Shown here: positions 28,893 to 40,710 of the stretch, piece after piece
How positions within the stretch are numbered: the first letter of the stretch is position 1
Layout: every line of letters begins with the position of its first letter
Assembly (NCBI RefSeq): GCF_037055355.1
Contig: NZ_CP146350.1
Coordinates: 6,657,001-6,721,000 of the forward strand
DNA: 64,000 nt
Reading direction: 5' to 3'
Origin: Streptomyces sp. DG1A-41
GTDB lineage: Bacteria; Actinomycetota; Actinomycetes; Streptomycetales; Streptomycetaceae
Notes under the pieces: model-generated
Database searches by the model: none
The model's input: the letters and a program-made list of their open reading frames with translations, nothing else
Told to the model about the DNA's origin: nothing
Position numbers and translations under genes: made by a program

Positions 28893-29423
28893 ATGGACCT
28901 CGTGATCGGCCCACTCGACCTCCCCGCCCACGTCGACGAGGCCCTGGCCGTCCAAGCCGTAGCGTTCGGCCTCGGCCCCGACGAAGTCGCAGTCCGCCGC
29001 CAGATCGTCCTCCGCCACATGACCTACCCGGGCGCCCGCGCCCTCGGCGCAACAGTCGGCGGAAACCTCGTGGGTTTCGTCTACGGCATGCCCAACGACC
29101 GCACCCACTGGTGGTCCACGGTCGTGGAGCCGTACCTCAGGGCGAACCACCACGACCACTGGCTCGACGACGCCTTCGTGATCACCGAACTGCACGTCCA
29201 TCCCGCCTACCAGAACCGCGGCATCGGACGCTCCCTGATCACCACGATCACCGACAGCGCCGACGAACCCCGCTCGATCCTCTCCGCGATCGACACCGAG
29301 AGCCCCGCCCGCGCGCTCTACCGTTCCCTCGGCTACCGGGACCTGGCCCGCCAGGTCCTCTTCCCGAGCGCCCCGAAGCCGTACGCGGTGATGGGCGCTC
29401 CGCTCCCGCTCCGCCGTCGTTAA
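28893..29423 (+). CDS. GNAT-family N-acetyltransferase
   Basis: A 176-residue single-domain GNAT protein. The acetyl-CoA pyrophosphate loop is visible as HVHPAYQNRGIGRSL (about residues 95-110), followed by ARALYRSLGY. No strong ribosome site precedes the ATG. It may be co-expressed with the preceding acetyltransferase, but the 90-bp gap holds a G/C-rich hairpin. Substrate unknown. Confidence 0.85.
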   Translation: MDLVIGPLDLPAHVDEALAVQAVAFGLGPDEVAVRRQIVLRHMTYPGARALGATVGGNLVGFVYGMPNDRTHWWSTVVEPYLRANHHDHWLDDAFVITELHVHPAYQNRGIGRSLITTITDSADEPRSILSAIDTESPARALYRSLGYRDLARQVLFPSAPKPYAVMGAPLPLRRR

Positions 29424-29492
29424 CCGATTTCCACCGCCCGGTACCCCCCGGATAACCTCCTGCCATCACCCACACGTAGCAGGAGCTAAACC

Positions 29493-31193
29493 ATGGCGAA
29501 CGTACCGGTCCAGCGCATGTCCCAGTTGTTGGCGAAGACGTTGCGCGACGACCCGGCGGACGCCGAGGTCCTCAGCCACAAGCTGCTCGTCCGCGCCGGT
29601 TACGTGCGCCGCACCGCCGCCGGAATCTGGAGCTGGCTGCCGCTCGGCAAGCGGGTCCTGGCCAATGTGGAGCGCATCGTCCGCGAGGAGATGGACGCCA
29701 TCGGCGGCCAGGAGGTGCTGCTCCCCGCCCTGCTGCCGCGTGAGCCGTACGAGGCGACCGGCCGCTGGGACGAGTACGGCCAGGAGCTGTTCCGCCTCCA
29801 GGACCGCAAGGGCGGCGACTACCTCCTGGGCCCCACCCACGAGGAGATCTTCACGCTGCTGGTGAAGGACCAGGCGTCCTCCTACAAGGACCTGCCGGTG
29901 ATCCTCTACCAGATCCAGCACAAGTACCGTGACGAGGCCCGCCCCCGCGCCGGCATCCTGCGCGGCCGCGAGTTCCTGATGAAGGACTCCTACTCCTTCG
30001 ACACCGAGGACGAGGGCCTCGCGCAGTCCTACGCCCTGCACCGCGAGGCCTACCAGAAGATCTTCGCCCGCCTCGGCCTCGACTACCGCATCTGCGCCGC
30101 CACCGCCGGCGCGATGGGCGGGTCCAAGTCCGAGGAGTTCCTCGCCCCGGCCGAGGCCGGCGAGGACACCTTCGCCGACTGCCCGAACTGCGACTTCGCC
30201 GCCAACACCGAGGCGATCACGTACGAGCTGAAGCCTGTCGACGCGGCGGACGTGCCGGCCGCCGAGGACATCCCGACCCCGGACACCCCGACCATCGAGA
30301 CCCTCGCCGCCTCTCTCGGCGTCCCGGCCTCGGCCACGCTGAAGAACCTCCTCGTCAAGGTCGACGGCGAGATCGTCGCCATCGGCGTCCCCGGCGACCG
30401 CGAGGTCGACCTGGACAAGGTCGAGGCGCACTTCGCCCCGGCCGTCGTCGAGCTGGTCACCGAGACGGACTTCGCGGCCCGCCCCGACCTGGTCCGCGGC
30501 TACGTCGGACCGCAGGGCCTGGACAAGGTCCCGTACATCGCCGATCCGCGGGTAGCCCCGGGCACGTCCTGGATCACCGGTGCGAACAAGGCCGGCACGC
30601 ACACCAAGAACGTCGTTGCGGGCCGCGACTTCGAGGTCGGCGAGTACGTCGACGTCGTGGTCGTGCAGGAGGGCGACCCCTGCCCGAAGTGCGGCACGAG
30701 CCTCGTGCTCGACCGGGCCATCGAGATCGGCCACATCTTCCAGCTGGGCCGCAAGTACGCCGACGCCCTCAAGCTCGACGTCCTCGGCCAGAACGGCAAG
30801 CCGGTCCGCGTCACCATGGGCTCCTACGGCGTCGGCGTCTCCCGCGCGGTCGCCGCCCTGGCCGAGCAGACCGCCGACGACAAGGGCCTGTGCTGGCCCA
30901 AGGAGGTCGCCCCGGCCGACGTCCACGTGGTCGCCGCCGGCAAGGCCCTCCAGACCGAACTGGCCCTCGACATCTCCGGGAAGCTGGCCGCCGCCGGTGT
31001 CCGCGTCCTGGTCGACGACCGCCCCGGCGTCTCCCCGGGCGTCAAGTTCACCGACTCGGAGCTGATCGGCGTACCGCAGATCCTGGTGGCCGGGCGGCGC
31101 GCGGCCGACGGCGTCGTGGAACTGAAGGACCGCCGCACCGGCGAGCGCGAGGAGCTGACGGTCGAGGAGGCCGTCGCCCGGCTCACGGCCTGA
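29493..31193 (+). CDS. proS: Proline--tRNA ligase
   Basis: A 566-residue class II synthetase of the long bacterial type. Motif 2 is in [21 protein letters not shown] and motif 3 around [10 protein letters not shown]. The editing (INS) domain lies between motifs 2 and 3, with [13 protein letters not shown], and a C-terminal anticodon-binding domain closes the protein. AGGAG stands 7 bases before the ATG. It charges tRNA-Pro in the cytoplasm and can hydrolyse misacylated Ala-tRNA-Pro. Confidence 0.97.
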   Translation: MANVPVQRMSQLLAKTLRDDPADAEVLSHKLLVRAGYVRRTAAGIWSWLPLGKRVLANVERIVREEMDAIGGQEVLLPALLPREPYEATGRWDEYGQELFRLQDRKGGDYLLGPTHEEIFTLLVKDQASSYKDLPVILYQIQHKYRDEARPRAGILRGREFLMKDSYSFDTEDEGLAQSYALHREAYQKIFARLGLDYRICAATAGAMGGSKSEEFLAPAEAGEDTFADCPNCDFAANTEAITYELKPVDAADVPAAEDIPTPDTPTIETLAASLGVPASATLKNLLVKVDGEIVAIGVPGDREVDLDKVEAHFAPAVVELVTETDFAARPDLVRGYVGPQGLDKVPYIADPRVAPGTSWITGANKAGTHTKNVVAGRDFEVGEYVDVVVVQEGDPCPKCGTSLVLDRAIEIGHIFQLGRKYADALKLDVLGQNGKPVRVTMGSYGVGVSRAVAALAEQTADDKGLCWPKEVAPADVHVVAAGKALQTELALDISGKLAAAGVRVLVDDRPGVSPGVKFTDSELIGVPQILVAGRRAADGVVELKDRRTGEREELTVEEAVARLTA

Positions 31194-31211
31194 GAGACCG
31201 GACCTCCGGGC

Positions 31212-31243
31212 GCCGGACGCGCTGACGATCCAGCGCGTCCGGC
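31212..31243. terminator. Bidirectional terminator after proS
   Basis: Perfect 13-bp stem (GCCGGACGCGCTG and complement) with a 6-base loop between convergent proS and the kinase-like gene. Confidence 0.75.
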
Positions 31244-31284
31244 CCGCGAGGCCCTCACAGCTGGACCCTTCCGGCCCGGACGCC

Positions 31285-32223
31285 TTACAGCCACCCGGCG
31301 AACTCCAGCAGCAACTCCGCGTCCCGCTCCCGGCCGACCCGCCGTGCCCGCGCCCCGGACTCCACGGCCCGGAACAGCGTCCAGCCCCGCAACCGCTCCT
31401 GGTCCACGTCGAGCGACTCCGCGAGCCGCTTGACCCGCCGGCGGGTCGTCGCCGCACCGGACGGCTGGGCGATCAGGTCCTCCACCCGGTCGCGGACCAG
31501 CCGGGCCAGATCGAACGCGCACTCGCCGACCACCGGGTCGGGACCCACGGCCAGCCACGGCATCCGCTCCCCGGAGAGCACCTTGCTCTGCCGGAACGTG
31601 CCGTGCAGCAGCCGGTGTTCGGGCGGCGCGGCCAGTAGCTCCTCACGCGCCGCGAGCGCCACGTCGACCAGCGGCGCCACCTCGGGATCCACCCGGGCAC
31701 GCGCCCGCATCGCCTCGGCCTGCCGCCCGGTCCGCTCGGCCACGGTCTCGAAGGGGTAGTCGGCGGGCGGCTCCACCCACAGCCGCCGCAGCGTCCCCGC
31801 CGCCTCCAGCAACGCCTTCGCCTCCGGCAGCGACCGCACCGACACGTCCGGATGCAGCCGCTCCAGCAGCAGCACGCCCTCGGTCGACGGGGGGATCTCC
31901 CCGCTCGAGCGAAGCCGAGAGCTAGGGGGAGGTTCGAGCAGCTGTACGGCACCCCGCCCGCCCCAGTGCGCGAGCGCGGCCCGCTCCGCCTCCGGGCGGG
32001 CCCGGCCAGGCGCCAGCTTCAGCACGGCGGGCGTTCCGTCGGCCGTCCGCACCAGCACGACCAGGCTGCTGCGCCCGCCGGGCACCTGCACCCGCTCCAC
32101 AATCAACTCGCGTAGCGCGACGGCCTGCTGCGCCGTCCCGGGCAGCTTCTCCAGCCAGTCGTCACCGTCCGGTGCCGTCTCACCGAGCGCCCTGTCCAGA
32201 CGCTTCGGCGGTTCGAAAACCAT
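31285..32223 (-). CDS. Aminoglycoside/hydroxyurea phosphotransferase-like protein
   Basis: A 312-residue kinase-fold protein. It shows the family's features: an ATP-binding Lys in PAVLKLAPG, an acidic EAERAAL helix, VLLLERLHPD as the hinge, HGTF in the catalytic-loop region and VGECAFDLARLVRDR. The usual catalytic HGDL is changed to LLHGTFRQSKVL, so Asp is replaced by Thr and activity is doubtful unless the family subgroup uses another residue. About 15 residues (SSRLRSSGEIPPS region) come from an inserted palindromic repeat at 31888-31934 that keeps the frame. The ATG is in frame with the family start. No resistance phenotype can be inferred. Confidence 0.75.
   Translation of the reverse strand: MVFEPPKRLDRALGETAPDGDDWLEKLPGTAQQAVALRELIVERVQVPGGRSSLVVLVRTADGTPAVLKLAPGRARPEAERAALAHWGGRGAVQLLEPPPSSRLRSSGEIPPSTEGVLLLERLHPDVSVRSLPEAKALLEAAGTLRRLWVEPPADYPFETVAERTGRQAEAMRARARVDPEVAPLVDVALAAREELLAAPPEHRLLHGTFRQSKVLSGERMPWLAVGPDPVVGECAFDLARLVRDRVEDLIAQPSGAATTRRRVKRLAESLDVDQERLRGWTLFRAVESGARARRVGRERDAELLLEFAGWL
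31888..31934. repeat. Palindromic Streptomyces repeat inserted within the kinase-like gene
   Basis: A G/C-rich imperfect palindrome containing GCTCGAGCGAAGCCGAGAGC, flanked by GGGGGATCTCCCC on one side and GGGGGAGG on the other. I recognise closely similar units (with CTCTCGGCTTCGCTCGAG) from intergenic regions of many Streptomyces. Here it lies inside a gene and preserves the frame, adding a Ser/Arg/Pro-rich loop between the sheet and the hinge of the kinase fold. Confidence 0.7.
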
Positions 32224-32271
32224 GCGCGAGTCGTTCCCTTCGTGCTGTCCGCGGTGCGTGCCCCGCGCGGG

Positions 32272-32736
32272 TCACGCCGTCGGCGCCGCCAAGGGCGGAG
32301 CCGTGCCGGCCCGCTCGGCGAGCCCAGGGAAGGCTACGCTCTCGCCGCGCCAGCGCACCGCCCGCACCGCCGCCTCCCGCAGCGCCTCGGCGGCCAGGGC
32401 CCGTCGCCCGCCGCCCGCCGCGCGCACCAGGTCCGAGTACACCGCGGCCACCCGGTCCTCCAGCTCGGCGGCGAGCCGTACGGCCGCCGCCGCGTCCGGC
32501 ACCGGGAACGGCAGCGCGTACCCGGCGGCGGCCGCCACGGGCCTGCTCCCCAGATCCTTCACCTCGCGCACCAGCGCGTCCCGGCGCGCCCGGTGCGCGT
32601 CGTACGCGGTCCGCGCCTCGGCACGCTGCCCCTCGCCGATCCGCCCGCCGACCACGCCGTACCCGTACACCGCCGCGTGCTCGGCCGCCAGCGCCGCCTG
32701 GAGGGCCCGCAGCTCCCGGTCCTTCGCCTCGCTCAC
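32272..32736 (-). CDS. Ferritin-like DUF4439 protein
   Basis: A 154-residue, Ala- and Arg-rich helical protein matching the ferritin-like DUF4439 family: it begins ALQAALAAEHAAVYGYG and carries repeated acidic/His positions (AEHAAVYG, ELEDRVAAVYSDL) of a four-helix bundle. Whether a metal is bound is unknown. The GTG start overlaps the stop of the upstream lipoprotein gene by four bases, so the two are translationally coupled and probably act together. Confidence 0.8.
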   Translation of the reverse strand: MSEAKDRELRALQAALAAEHAAVYGYGVVGGRIGEGQRAEARTAYDAHRARRDALVREVKDLGSRPVAAAAGYALPFPVPDAAAAVRLAAELEDRVAAVYSDLVRAAGGGRRALAAEALREAAVRAVRWRGESVAFPGLAERAGTAPPLAAPTA

Positions 32737-33260
32737 GCGCCACCCTCCGTCAGCAGATACACGTGCGCCGCCCCGGCCGCCGCCACCGATGCCAGAAGCC
32801 GCGCCAGCTCGCCCGGCACGTCGAGCAGCGCCTTGGCCCGCCGGTCGGCGAGCTCCCGCTCCGCGGCGGCGAGCGCGGCGAGCGCGTCCTTGTCGTCGCC
32901 CGGCACGGCGGTGGCCGGGGGAGATGCGGAAGAGGGGGAGGGAGAGGCGGACGCCTCCCGGCCCGCGTCCCCTCCGAAGGCCCGCGCATGCCGTACGGCC
33001 TCCGCCCGCAGCGGCCGCAGCCGCTCCGCGAGCCCCGGGTGGGCGGCGATCACGGCGTCGTACCGCTCCACCAGCCCCTCGCTGTCCCGCGCCGCACGCG
33101 CGCGTGCCCGGCGTTCCGCCGCCGACGGGCCGTCCCCCGGGTCGCCCCGGTCCTCGTCGCCGCCGGTGCAGCCGGCCAGGGCGAGGGCCGTCGGGCCGAC
33201 GGCGAGCAGAGTCCTTCTGCGCGGCCCCGAGCGGGCGCGCGGCGATGAGGGGAACGGCAC
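32733..33260 (-). CDS. Lipoprotein, partner of the DUF4439 protein
   Basis: A 175-residue secreted lipoprotein. The N-terminus has an Arg cluster (GPRRRTLLAV, possibly a Tat signal) and a lipobox LALAGC. The rest is Ala/Arg/Glu-rich and helical with a Ser/Pro spacer in the middle. GTG 33260 is chosen for GAGG about ten bases upstream; the open frame continues further but lacks a signal before that point. No known function. It lies in a two-gene unit with DUF4439 and is divergent from rimP. Confidence 0.72.
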   Translation of the reverse strand: MPFPSSPRARSGPRRRTLLAVGPTALALAGCTGGDEDRGDPGDGPSAAERRARARAARDSEGLVERYDAVIAAHPGLAERLRPLRAEAVRHARAFGGDAGREASASPSPSSASPPATAVPGDDKDALAALAAAERELADRRAKALLDVPGELARLLASVAAAGAAHVYLLTEGGA

Positions 33261-33304
33261 GTCAGACGTCCTCGGGGGGCTCGTACGAGAAGGGAGCGAC
33301 TCTA

Positions 33305-33351
33305 AGGGCCCTTCTGCTCCTTCTCCTGCGGAGATCCAGCAGAAGGGCCCT
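33305..33351. promoter_or_regulatory. Perfect 14-bp inverted repeat between divergent genes
   Basis: AGGGCCCTTCTGCT (33305-33318) and its exact complement (33338-33351) enclose 19 bases. It sits 45 bases before the lipoprotein start and about 160 bases before rimP, so it is not a normal terminator for either. It could attenuate the minus-strand transcript, bind a dimeric regulator, or be a relic repeat. Confidence 0.55.
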
Positions 33352-33513
33352 AGGGCTGAACGCCCGTGATCACGGTACCCGGGCCGCCGCCCGGGACCAC
33401 TCAGCGGCACCGTTCGTCACCGGGTGGACGGCAACACACCCCGCGACCGGATACCCTTTGACCAGACACGCGACCCATCCCACAACAGCACACGCGGCCG
33501 AGGAGTCACCCGG

Positions 33514-34014
33514 ATGAGCACCACCCAGAGCGAGAGGCTGCGAGAACTGCTGGAACCGCTCGTCACATCCCAGGGCCTGGATCTCGAAGAGATCGAAGTG
33601 GACTCCGTCGGGCGCAAGCGTGTGCTGCGCGTCGTCGTCGACTCGGACACCGGTGCGGACCTGGACCAGATCGCCGATGTGAGCCGCGCGCTCTCGGCGA
33701 AGCTCGACGAGACGGACGCTATGGGCGAGGGGGAGTACACCCTCGAGGTCGGCACCCCGGGCGCGGAGCGCCTCCTCACGGAACACCGGCACTACGTCCG
33801 CGCCACGGGCCGGCTGGTGAGGTTCCAGCTGGCCGAGGGCGGCGAGCTGGTCGCCAGGATCCTCAAAGTCGACGACGAGGGCGTCGACACCGAGGTGCCC
33901 GGGGTCAAGGGCCGCAAGGCCACCGCGCACAGACTCGCCTTCGACGACATCGTCCGGGCACGCGTCCAGGTCGAGTTCAGCCGCAAGGACAACAAGAAGG
34001 AAGAGGAGGCGTAG
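33514..34014 (+). CDS. rimP: Ribosome maturation factor RimP
   Basis: A 166-residue RimP, which binds the 30S subunit during assembly. The N-terminal domain has [20 protein letters not shown] and the second, SH3-like domain ends with [22 protein letters not shown] stands nine bases before ATG 33514; the frame is open upstream but that is leader. It opens the rimP-nusA-rnpM-infB cluster; nusA starts two bases after its stop. Confidence 0.95.
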   Translation: MSTTQSERLRELLEPLVTSQGLDLEEIEVDSVGRKRVLRVVVDSDTGADLDQIADVSRALSAKLDETDAMGEGEYTLEVGTPGAERLLTEHRHYVRATGRLVRFQLAEGGELVARILKVDDEGVDTEVPGVKGRKATAHRLAFDDIVRARVQVEFSRKDNKKEEEA

Positions 34015-34016
34015 CC

Positions 34017-35015
34017 GTGGACATCGACATGAGTGCCCTGCGGGGCTTGGTTCGGGAGAAGGAGATCTCCTTCGACCTGCTGGTCGAGGCGATCGAATCG
34101 GCCCTCCTCATCGCCTACCACCGCACCGAGGGAAGCCGCCGCCACGCGCGCGTGGAGCTCAACCGGGAGACCGGCCATGTGACCGTGTGGGCGAAGGAGG
34201 ACCCAGAGGACCTCGAGGAGGGCCAGGAGCCCCGCGAGTTCGACGACACCCCGTCCGGCTTCGGCCGTATCGCCGCCACCACGGCCAAGCAGGTCATCCT
34301 CCAGCGCCTGCGCGACGCCGAGGACGACGCGACGCTCGGCGAGTACGTCGGCCGTGAGGGCGACATCGTCACCGGTGTGGTCCAGCAGGGCCGCGACCCG
34401 AAGAACGTGCTGGTGGACATCGGCAAGCTCGAGGCCATCCTGCCGGTGCAGGAGCAGGTGCCGGGCGAGACGTACCCGCACGGCATGCGGCTGCGGTCGT
34501 ATGTCGTCCGGGTGGCCAAGGGCGTCCGCGGCCCGTCCGTGACGCTGTCCCGTACGCATCCCAATCTGGTGAAGAAGCTCTTCGCCCTGGAGGTGCCGGA
34601 GATCGCCGACGGGTCCGTGGAGATCGCCGCGATCGCCCGTGAGGCCGGTCACCGCACCAAGATCGCCGTCCGGTCCACCCGGTCCGGTCTGAACGCCAAG
34701 GGCGCCTGTATCGGCCCCATGGGCGGCCGCGTGCGCAACGTGATGGGCGAGCTGAACGGCGAGAAGATCGACATCGTCGACTGGTCGGACGACCCGGCCG
34801 AGATGGTGGCGAACGCGCTGTCCCCGGCCCGCGTCTCCAAGGTGGAGATCGTGGACATGGCGACCAGGTCGGCCCGGGTGACCGTGCCCGACTACCAACT
34901 GTCCCTGGCCATCGGCAAGGAAGGGCAGAACGCCCGCCTCGCCGCCCGGCTGACCGGCTGGCGGATCGACATCCGGCCGGACACGGAACCGGCCGCGGAC
35001 CGGACCGGGGAATAG
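34017..35015 (+). CDS. nusA: Transcription termination/antitermination protein NusA
   Basis: A 332-residue NusA: N-terminal RNA polymerase-binding domain, S1 domain ([20 protein letters not shown]) and two KH domains ([30 protein letters not shown]). It lacks the C-terminal acidic repeats of the E. coli protein, as is normal in actinobacteria. GTG 34017 follows GAGGAGG at the end of rimP. It regulates pausing, termination and rRNA antitermination. Confidence 0.96.
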   Translation: MDIDMSALRGLVREKEISFDLLVEAIESALLIAYHRTEGSRRHARVELNRETGHVTVWAKEDPEDLEEGQEPREFDDTPSGFGRIAATTAKQVILQRLRDAEDDATLGEYVGREGDIVTGVVQQGRDPKNVLVDIGKLEAILPVQEQVPGETYPHGMRLRSYVVRVAKGVRGPSVTLSRTHPNLVKKLFALEVPEIADGSVEIAAIAREAGHRTKIAVRSTRSGLNAKGACIGPMGGRVRNVMGELNGEKIDIVDWSDDPAEMVANALSPARVSKVEIVDMATRSARVTVPDYQLSLAIGKEGQNARLAARLTGWRIDIRPDTEPAADRTGE

Positions 35016-35117
35016 ATCCAAGCCGCGGGTCGTTCAGATCACGACAGGTTCGGACGCGGCACCTGTTCGAATCCTGCCCCAAAGGGGTGAGGTGCCTACG
35101 GGGAGGTAGACTTAACG

Positions 35118-35447
35118 GTGTCTGGCCGGACACGCACCCGCGCATGCCCTGAACGCACCTGTGTGGGGTGTCGGGAGCGAGTGGCCAAGGCCGATCTGTT
35201 GCGGATCGTGGCGGTCGAGGGCGCATGCGTCCCTGATCCACGCGGTACGCTGCCCGGCCGGGGTGCGTATGTGCATCCCACACCGGTCTGTCTTGACCAG
35301 GCGGTTCGCCGCCGGGCGTTCACGAGGGCACTGCGCGCCCCGGGAGCGCTCGACACAAAGGCGTTGCGCCGGTACGTCGAGCAGACAACAGTTGCCGATC
35401 AGGGCAACACGGTAAGAACGCGCCGCACGGAACCCCGTGCGGTCTAG
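35118..35447 (+). CDS. rnpM: YlxR/RnpM family RNA-binding protein (DUF448)
   Basis: A 109-residue protein of the YlxR family, recognised by PERTCVGCRER, PDPRGTLPGRGAYVHP and C/R-rich RNA-binding surface. In Bacillus the homologue binds and modulates RNase P; that role is presumed. GTG 35118 has GGGAGG about 11 bases upstream. Its place between nusA and infB is the conserved one. Confidence 0.9.
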   Translation: MSGRTRTRACPERTCVGCRERVAKADLLRIVAVEGACVPDPRGTLPGRGAYVHPTPVCLDQAVRRRAFTRALRAPGALDTKALRRYVEQTTVADQGNTVRTRRTEPRAV

Positions 35448-35479
35448 GTACCTCGCGAGTCGAAAGCAGGTCGAGATTG

Positions 35480-35512
35480 CGATGAGCACTCGATGAGTAC
35501 GCGATGAGTACG
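35480..35512 (+). repeat. Three 11-bp tandem repeats in the infB leader
   Basis: Units CGATGAGCACT, CGATGAGTACG and CGATGAGTACG lie end to end between rnpM and infB. Each contains ATGAG, so they add out-of-frame start-like triplets before infB. Function unknown. Confidence 0.6.
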
Positions 35513-35528
35513 CCCATGAACTAGCGAC

Positions 35529-35548
35529 GGTCCGGCTTCACCCGGACC
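35529..35548 (+). promoter_or_regulatory. Hairpin immediately before the infB ribosome site
   Basis: Perfect 7-bp stem GGTCCGG/CCGGACC with a 6-base loop, ending two bases before AAAGGAG of infB. It may influence translation of infB. Confidence 0.4.
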
Positions 35549-35561
35549 TCAAAGGAGCGAA

Positions 35562-38606
<3,045 letters not shown>

Positions 38607-38623
38607 CACCCACGGCACCCAGA

Positions 38624-38654
38624 CCGGCCGACGCGGCACCGCCGCGTCGGCCGG
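38624..38654 (+). terminator. infB terminator
   Basis: Perfect 14-bp stem (CCGGCCGACGCGGC and complement) with a 3-base loop, 17 bases after the infB stop. It suggests the downstream genes have another promoter or rely on readthrough. Confidence 0.7.
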
Positions 38655-38686
38655 CTGGCCGTTTGTCTCACCGGCGGACAGACTCG

Positions 38687-38728
38687 GCGCAGCCCGCCGG
38701 GGTGCCTCGGCACCCCACCGGGCTGCGC
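38687..38728. repeat. 20-bp imperfect hairpin
   Basis: Two arms of 20 bases (two mismatches) beginning GCGCAGCCCG and ending GGGCTGCGC, loop of two bases. It directly precedes the 25-bp tandem repeats, in the non-coding stretch between infB and the DUF503 gene. Confidence 0.6.
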
Positions 38729-38734
38729 AGGGGC

Positions 38735-38809
38735 GAAGCCCCGCGAGGGGTGCAGGGTTGAGGCCCCGCGAGGGGTGCTGGCGTGAGGCCGCGAGAGGGG
38801 CGCAGGGGA
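38735..38809 (+). repeat. Three 25-bp tandem repeats
   Basis: Three degenerate units sharing the pattern GAGGCCCCGCGAGGGGTGC plus a variable tail, in phase at 38735, 38760 and 38785. Each unit can form a small CCCCGCGAGGGG stem. The rest of the 38607-38995 gap shows no gene; a GGTACGCGGTACC palindrome lies at 38917-38929 ahead of DUF503. Confidence 0.65.
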
Positions 38810-38995
38810 CGCAGGCCCCGCCCGGGCCTGGGGCGGAGCCCCAGGGGGCAGGGCCTCCTGGCCAACCGTGTCGGGCGGGTGGCCGGGCAAAGGAAAACCC
38901 CGTCGAGCCACCGGCAGGTACGCGGTACCGTTCTTGATGTCCCTGCCCCAACCGCAGGGCCATCGATCCCGTACCGGCGGGTCATCCGGATACAC

Positions 38996-39289
38996 ATGTA
39001 CGTGGGGACGCTGTCCTTCGACCTGCTCCTCGGCGACGTACGGTCGCTGAAGGAGAAGCGCTCCGTCGTCCGCCCCATCGTCGCCGAGCTCCAGCGCAAG
39101 TACGCGGTGAGCGCGGCCGAGGTGGATCACATGGACCTCCACCGCAGGGCCGTCATCGGCCTCGCGCTGGTGTCCGGCGACGCGGCGCACCTGAGCGACG
39201 TACTCGACCGGTGCGAACGGCTGGTCGCCGCCCGCCCCGAGGTGGAGCTGCTGTCCGTCAGGCGGCGCTTCCACGGCGAAGACGACTGA
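38996..39289 (+). CDS. DUF503 (YlxP-like) protein
   Basis: A 97-residue protein of the DUF503 family: it starts MYVGTLSFDLLLGDVRSLKEKRS and ends with a strand containing VELLSVRRRF. Family members sit beside rbfA in many bacteria and their function is unresolved. ATG 38996 matches the family start, although no good ribosome site precedes it; the frame is open further upstream through repeats and is not coding there. Confidence 0.87.
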   Translation: MYVGTLSFDLLLGDVRSLKEKRSVVRPIVAELQRKYAVSAAEVDHMDLHRRAVIGLALVSGDAAHLSDVLDRCERLVAARPEVELLSVRRRFHGEDD

Positions 39290-39333
39290 CGAACCGAGAA
39301 CGACCCAGACAGGAAAGAACGGGAGACGGACCA

Positions 39334-39786
39334 GTGGCCGACAACGCGCGGGCCAAGAGGCTGGCGGACCTCATCCGGGAAGTGGTGGCCCAGAAGCTGC
39401 AGCGCGGGATCAAGGACCCGCGGCTCGGCTCGCACGTCACCATCACGGACACGCGGGTCACGGGTGACCTGCGGGAGGCGACCGTCTTCTACACCGTGTA
39501 CGGGGACGACGAGGAGCGGAACGCGGCCGCAGCGGGCCTGGAGAGCGCCAAGGGCATCCTGCGCTCCGAGGTCGGCCGGGCCGCCGGTGTGAAGTTCACG
39601 CCGACCCTGACCTTCGTCATGGACGCCCTACCGGACACCGCCCGGAACATCGAGGACCTCCTCGACAAGGCGCGCCAGTCCGACGCGAAGGTGCGCGAGG
39701 CGTCCGCGGGCGCGAAGTACGCCGGCGACGCCGACCCGTACCGCAAGCCGGACGAGGACGACGAGACGGACGACACCGCCGAATGA
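39334..39786 (+). CDS. rbfA: Ribosome-binding factor A
   Basis: A 150-residue RbfA, a 30S maturation factor of KH type II fold. It begins NARAKRLADLIREVVAQKLQ and has the core ITDTRVTGDLREATVFYTVYG. GTG 39334 follows GGGAGACGGACCA. The C-terminal 35 residues are an acidic tail. Its stop overlaps the truB start by four bases. Confidence 0.95.
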   Translation: MADNARAKRLADLIREVVAQKLQRGIKDPRLGSHVTITDTRVTGDLREATVFYTVYGDDEERNAAAAGLESAKGILRSEVGRAAGVKFTPTLTFVMDALPDTARNIEDLLDKARQSDAKVREASAGAKYAGDADPYRKPDEDDETDDTAE

Positions 39787-40688
39787 CCCAGAAGCACACC
39801 ACGCCCGACGGCCTCGTCATCGTCGACAAGCCGTCGGGCTTCACTTCGCACGACGTCGTCGCCAAGATGCGCGGCATCGCCAGGACGCGACGCGTCGGGC
39901 ACGCCGGCACCCTCGACCCGATGGCGACGGGCGTCCTCGTCCTCGGCGTCGAGAAGGCCACCAAACTCCTCGGCCACCTCGCACTGACCGAGAAGGAGTA
40001 CCTGGGCACCATCCGGCTCGGGCAGAACACCCTCACCGACGACGCCGAGGGGGAGATCACCTCCTCCACGGACGCCTCCGGGGTCACCCGCGACGCCATC
40101 GACGCCGGCATCGCCAAGCTGACCGGCGACATCATGCAGGTGCCGTCCAAGGTCAGCGCCATCAAGATCAATGGCGTGCGGTCCTACAAGCGGGCCAGGG
40201 ACGGCGAGGAATTCGACATCCCGGCCCGGCCCGTCACGGTGTCCTCCTTCGGCGTGTACGACGTCCGGGAGGTCATCGCCGAGGATGGCACGGCCGTACT
40301 CGACCTGGTCGTCTCGGTCGTCTGCTCCTCCGGCACGTACATCCGGGCCCTGGCCCGCGACCTGGGCGCCGACCTCGGAGTCGGCGGACATCTCACCGCC
40401 CTGCGCCGCACCCGCGTCGGCCCCTACAAGCTGGACGCGGCCCGCACCCTGGACCAGCTCCAGCAGGAGTTGACCGTGATGCCGGTCGCCGAGGCCGCCG
40501 CGGCCGCGTTCCGGCGCTGGGACGTCGACGCCCGGCGCGCCCGGCTGCTCACCAACGGCGTACGGCTGGACATGCCCGAGGAGTACGCGGGCTCCGGCCC
40601 CGTCGCCGTCTTCGACCCGGAGGGCCGCTTCCTCGCCCTCGTCGAGGAGCAGCGGGGCAAGGCCAAGAGCCTGGCCGTCTTCGGCTGA
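39783..40688 (+). CDS. truB: tRNA pseudouridine(55) synthase
   Basis: A 301-residue TruB that makes pseudouridine 55 in the tRNA T-loop. The catalytic Asp is in GHAGTLDPMATGVL; KPSGFTSHDVV opens the protein and SGTYIRALARDLG is the second conserved block. A C-terminal RNA-binding domain follows. ATG overlaps the rbfA stop (ATGA), so the pair is coupled. Confidence 0.96.
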   Translation: MTQKHTTPDGLVIVDKPSGFTSHDVVAKMRGIARTRRVGHAGTLDPMATGVLVLGVEKATKLLGHLALTEKEYLGTIRLGQNTLTDDAEGEITSSTDASGVTRDAIDAGIAKLTGDIMQVPSKVSAIKINGVRSYKRARDGEEFDIPARPVTVSSFGVYDVREVIAEDGTAVLDLVVSVVCSSGTYIRALARDLGADLGVGGHLTALRRTRVGPYKLDAARTLDQLQQELTVMPVAEAAAAAFRRWDVDARRARLLTNGVRLDMPEEYAGSGPVAVFDPEGRFLALVEEQRGKAKSLAVFG

Positions 40689-40710
40689 CGGCACGCCGGG
40701 ACCGTCCGCC

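Noticed and set aside
35063..35076. Possible tRNA T-arm (CTGTTCGAATCCTG) between nusA and rnpM
   Set aside because: No matching acceptor stem, anticodon arm or CCA-side sequence is found around it, so it is most likely chance or at most a relic.
38735..38809. CRISPR array
   Set aside because: The repeats are directly adjacent with no spacers and there are no cas genes.
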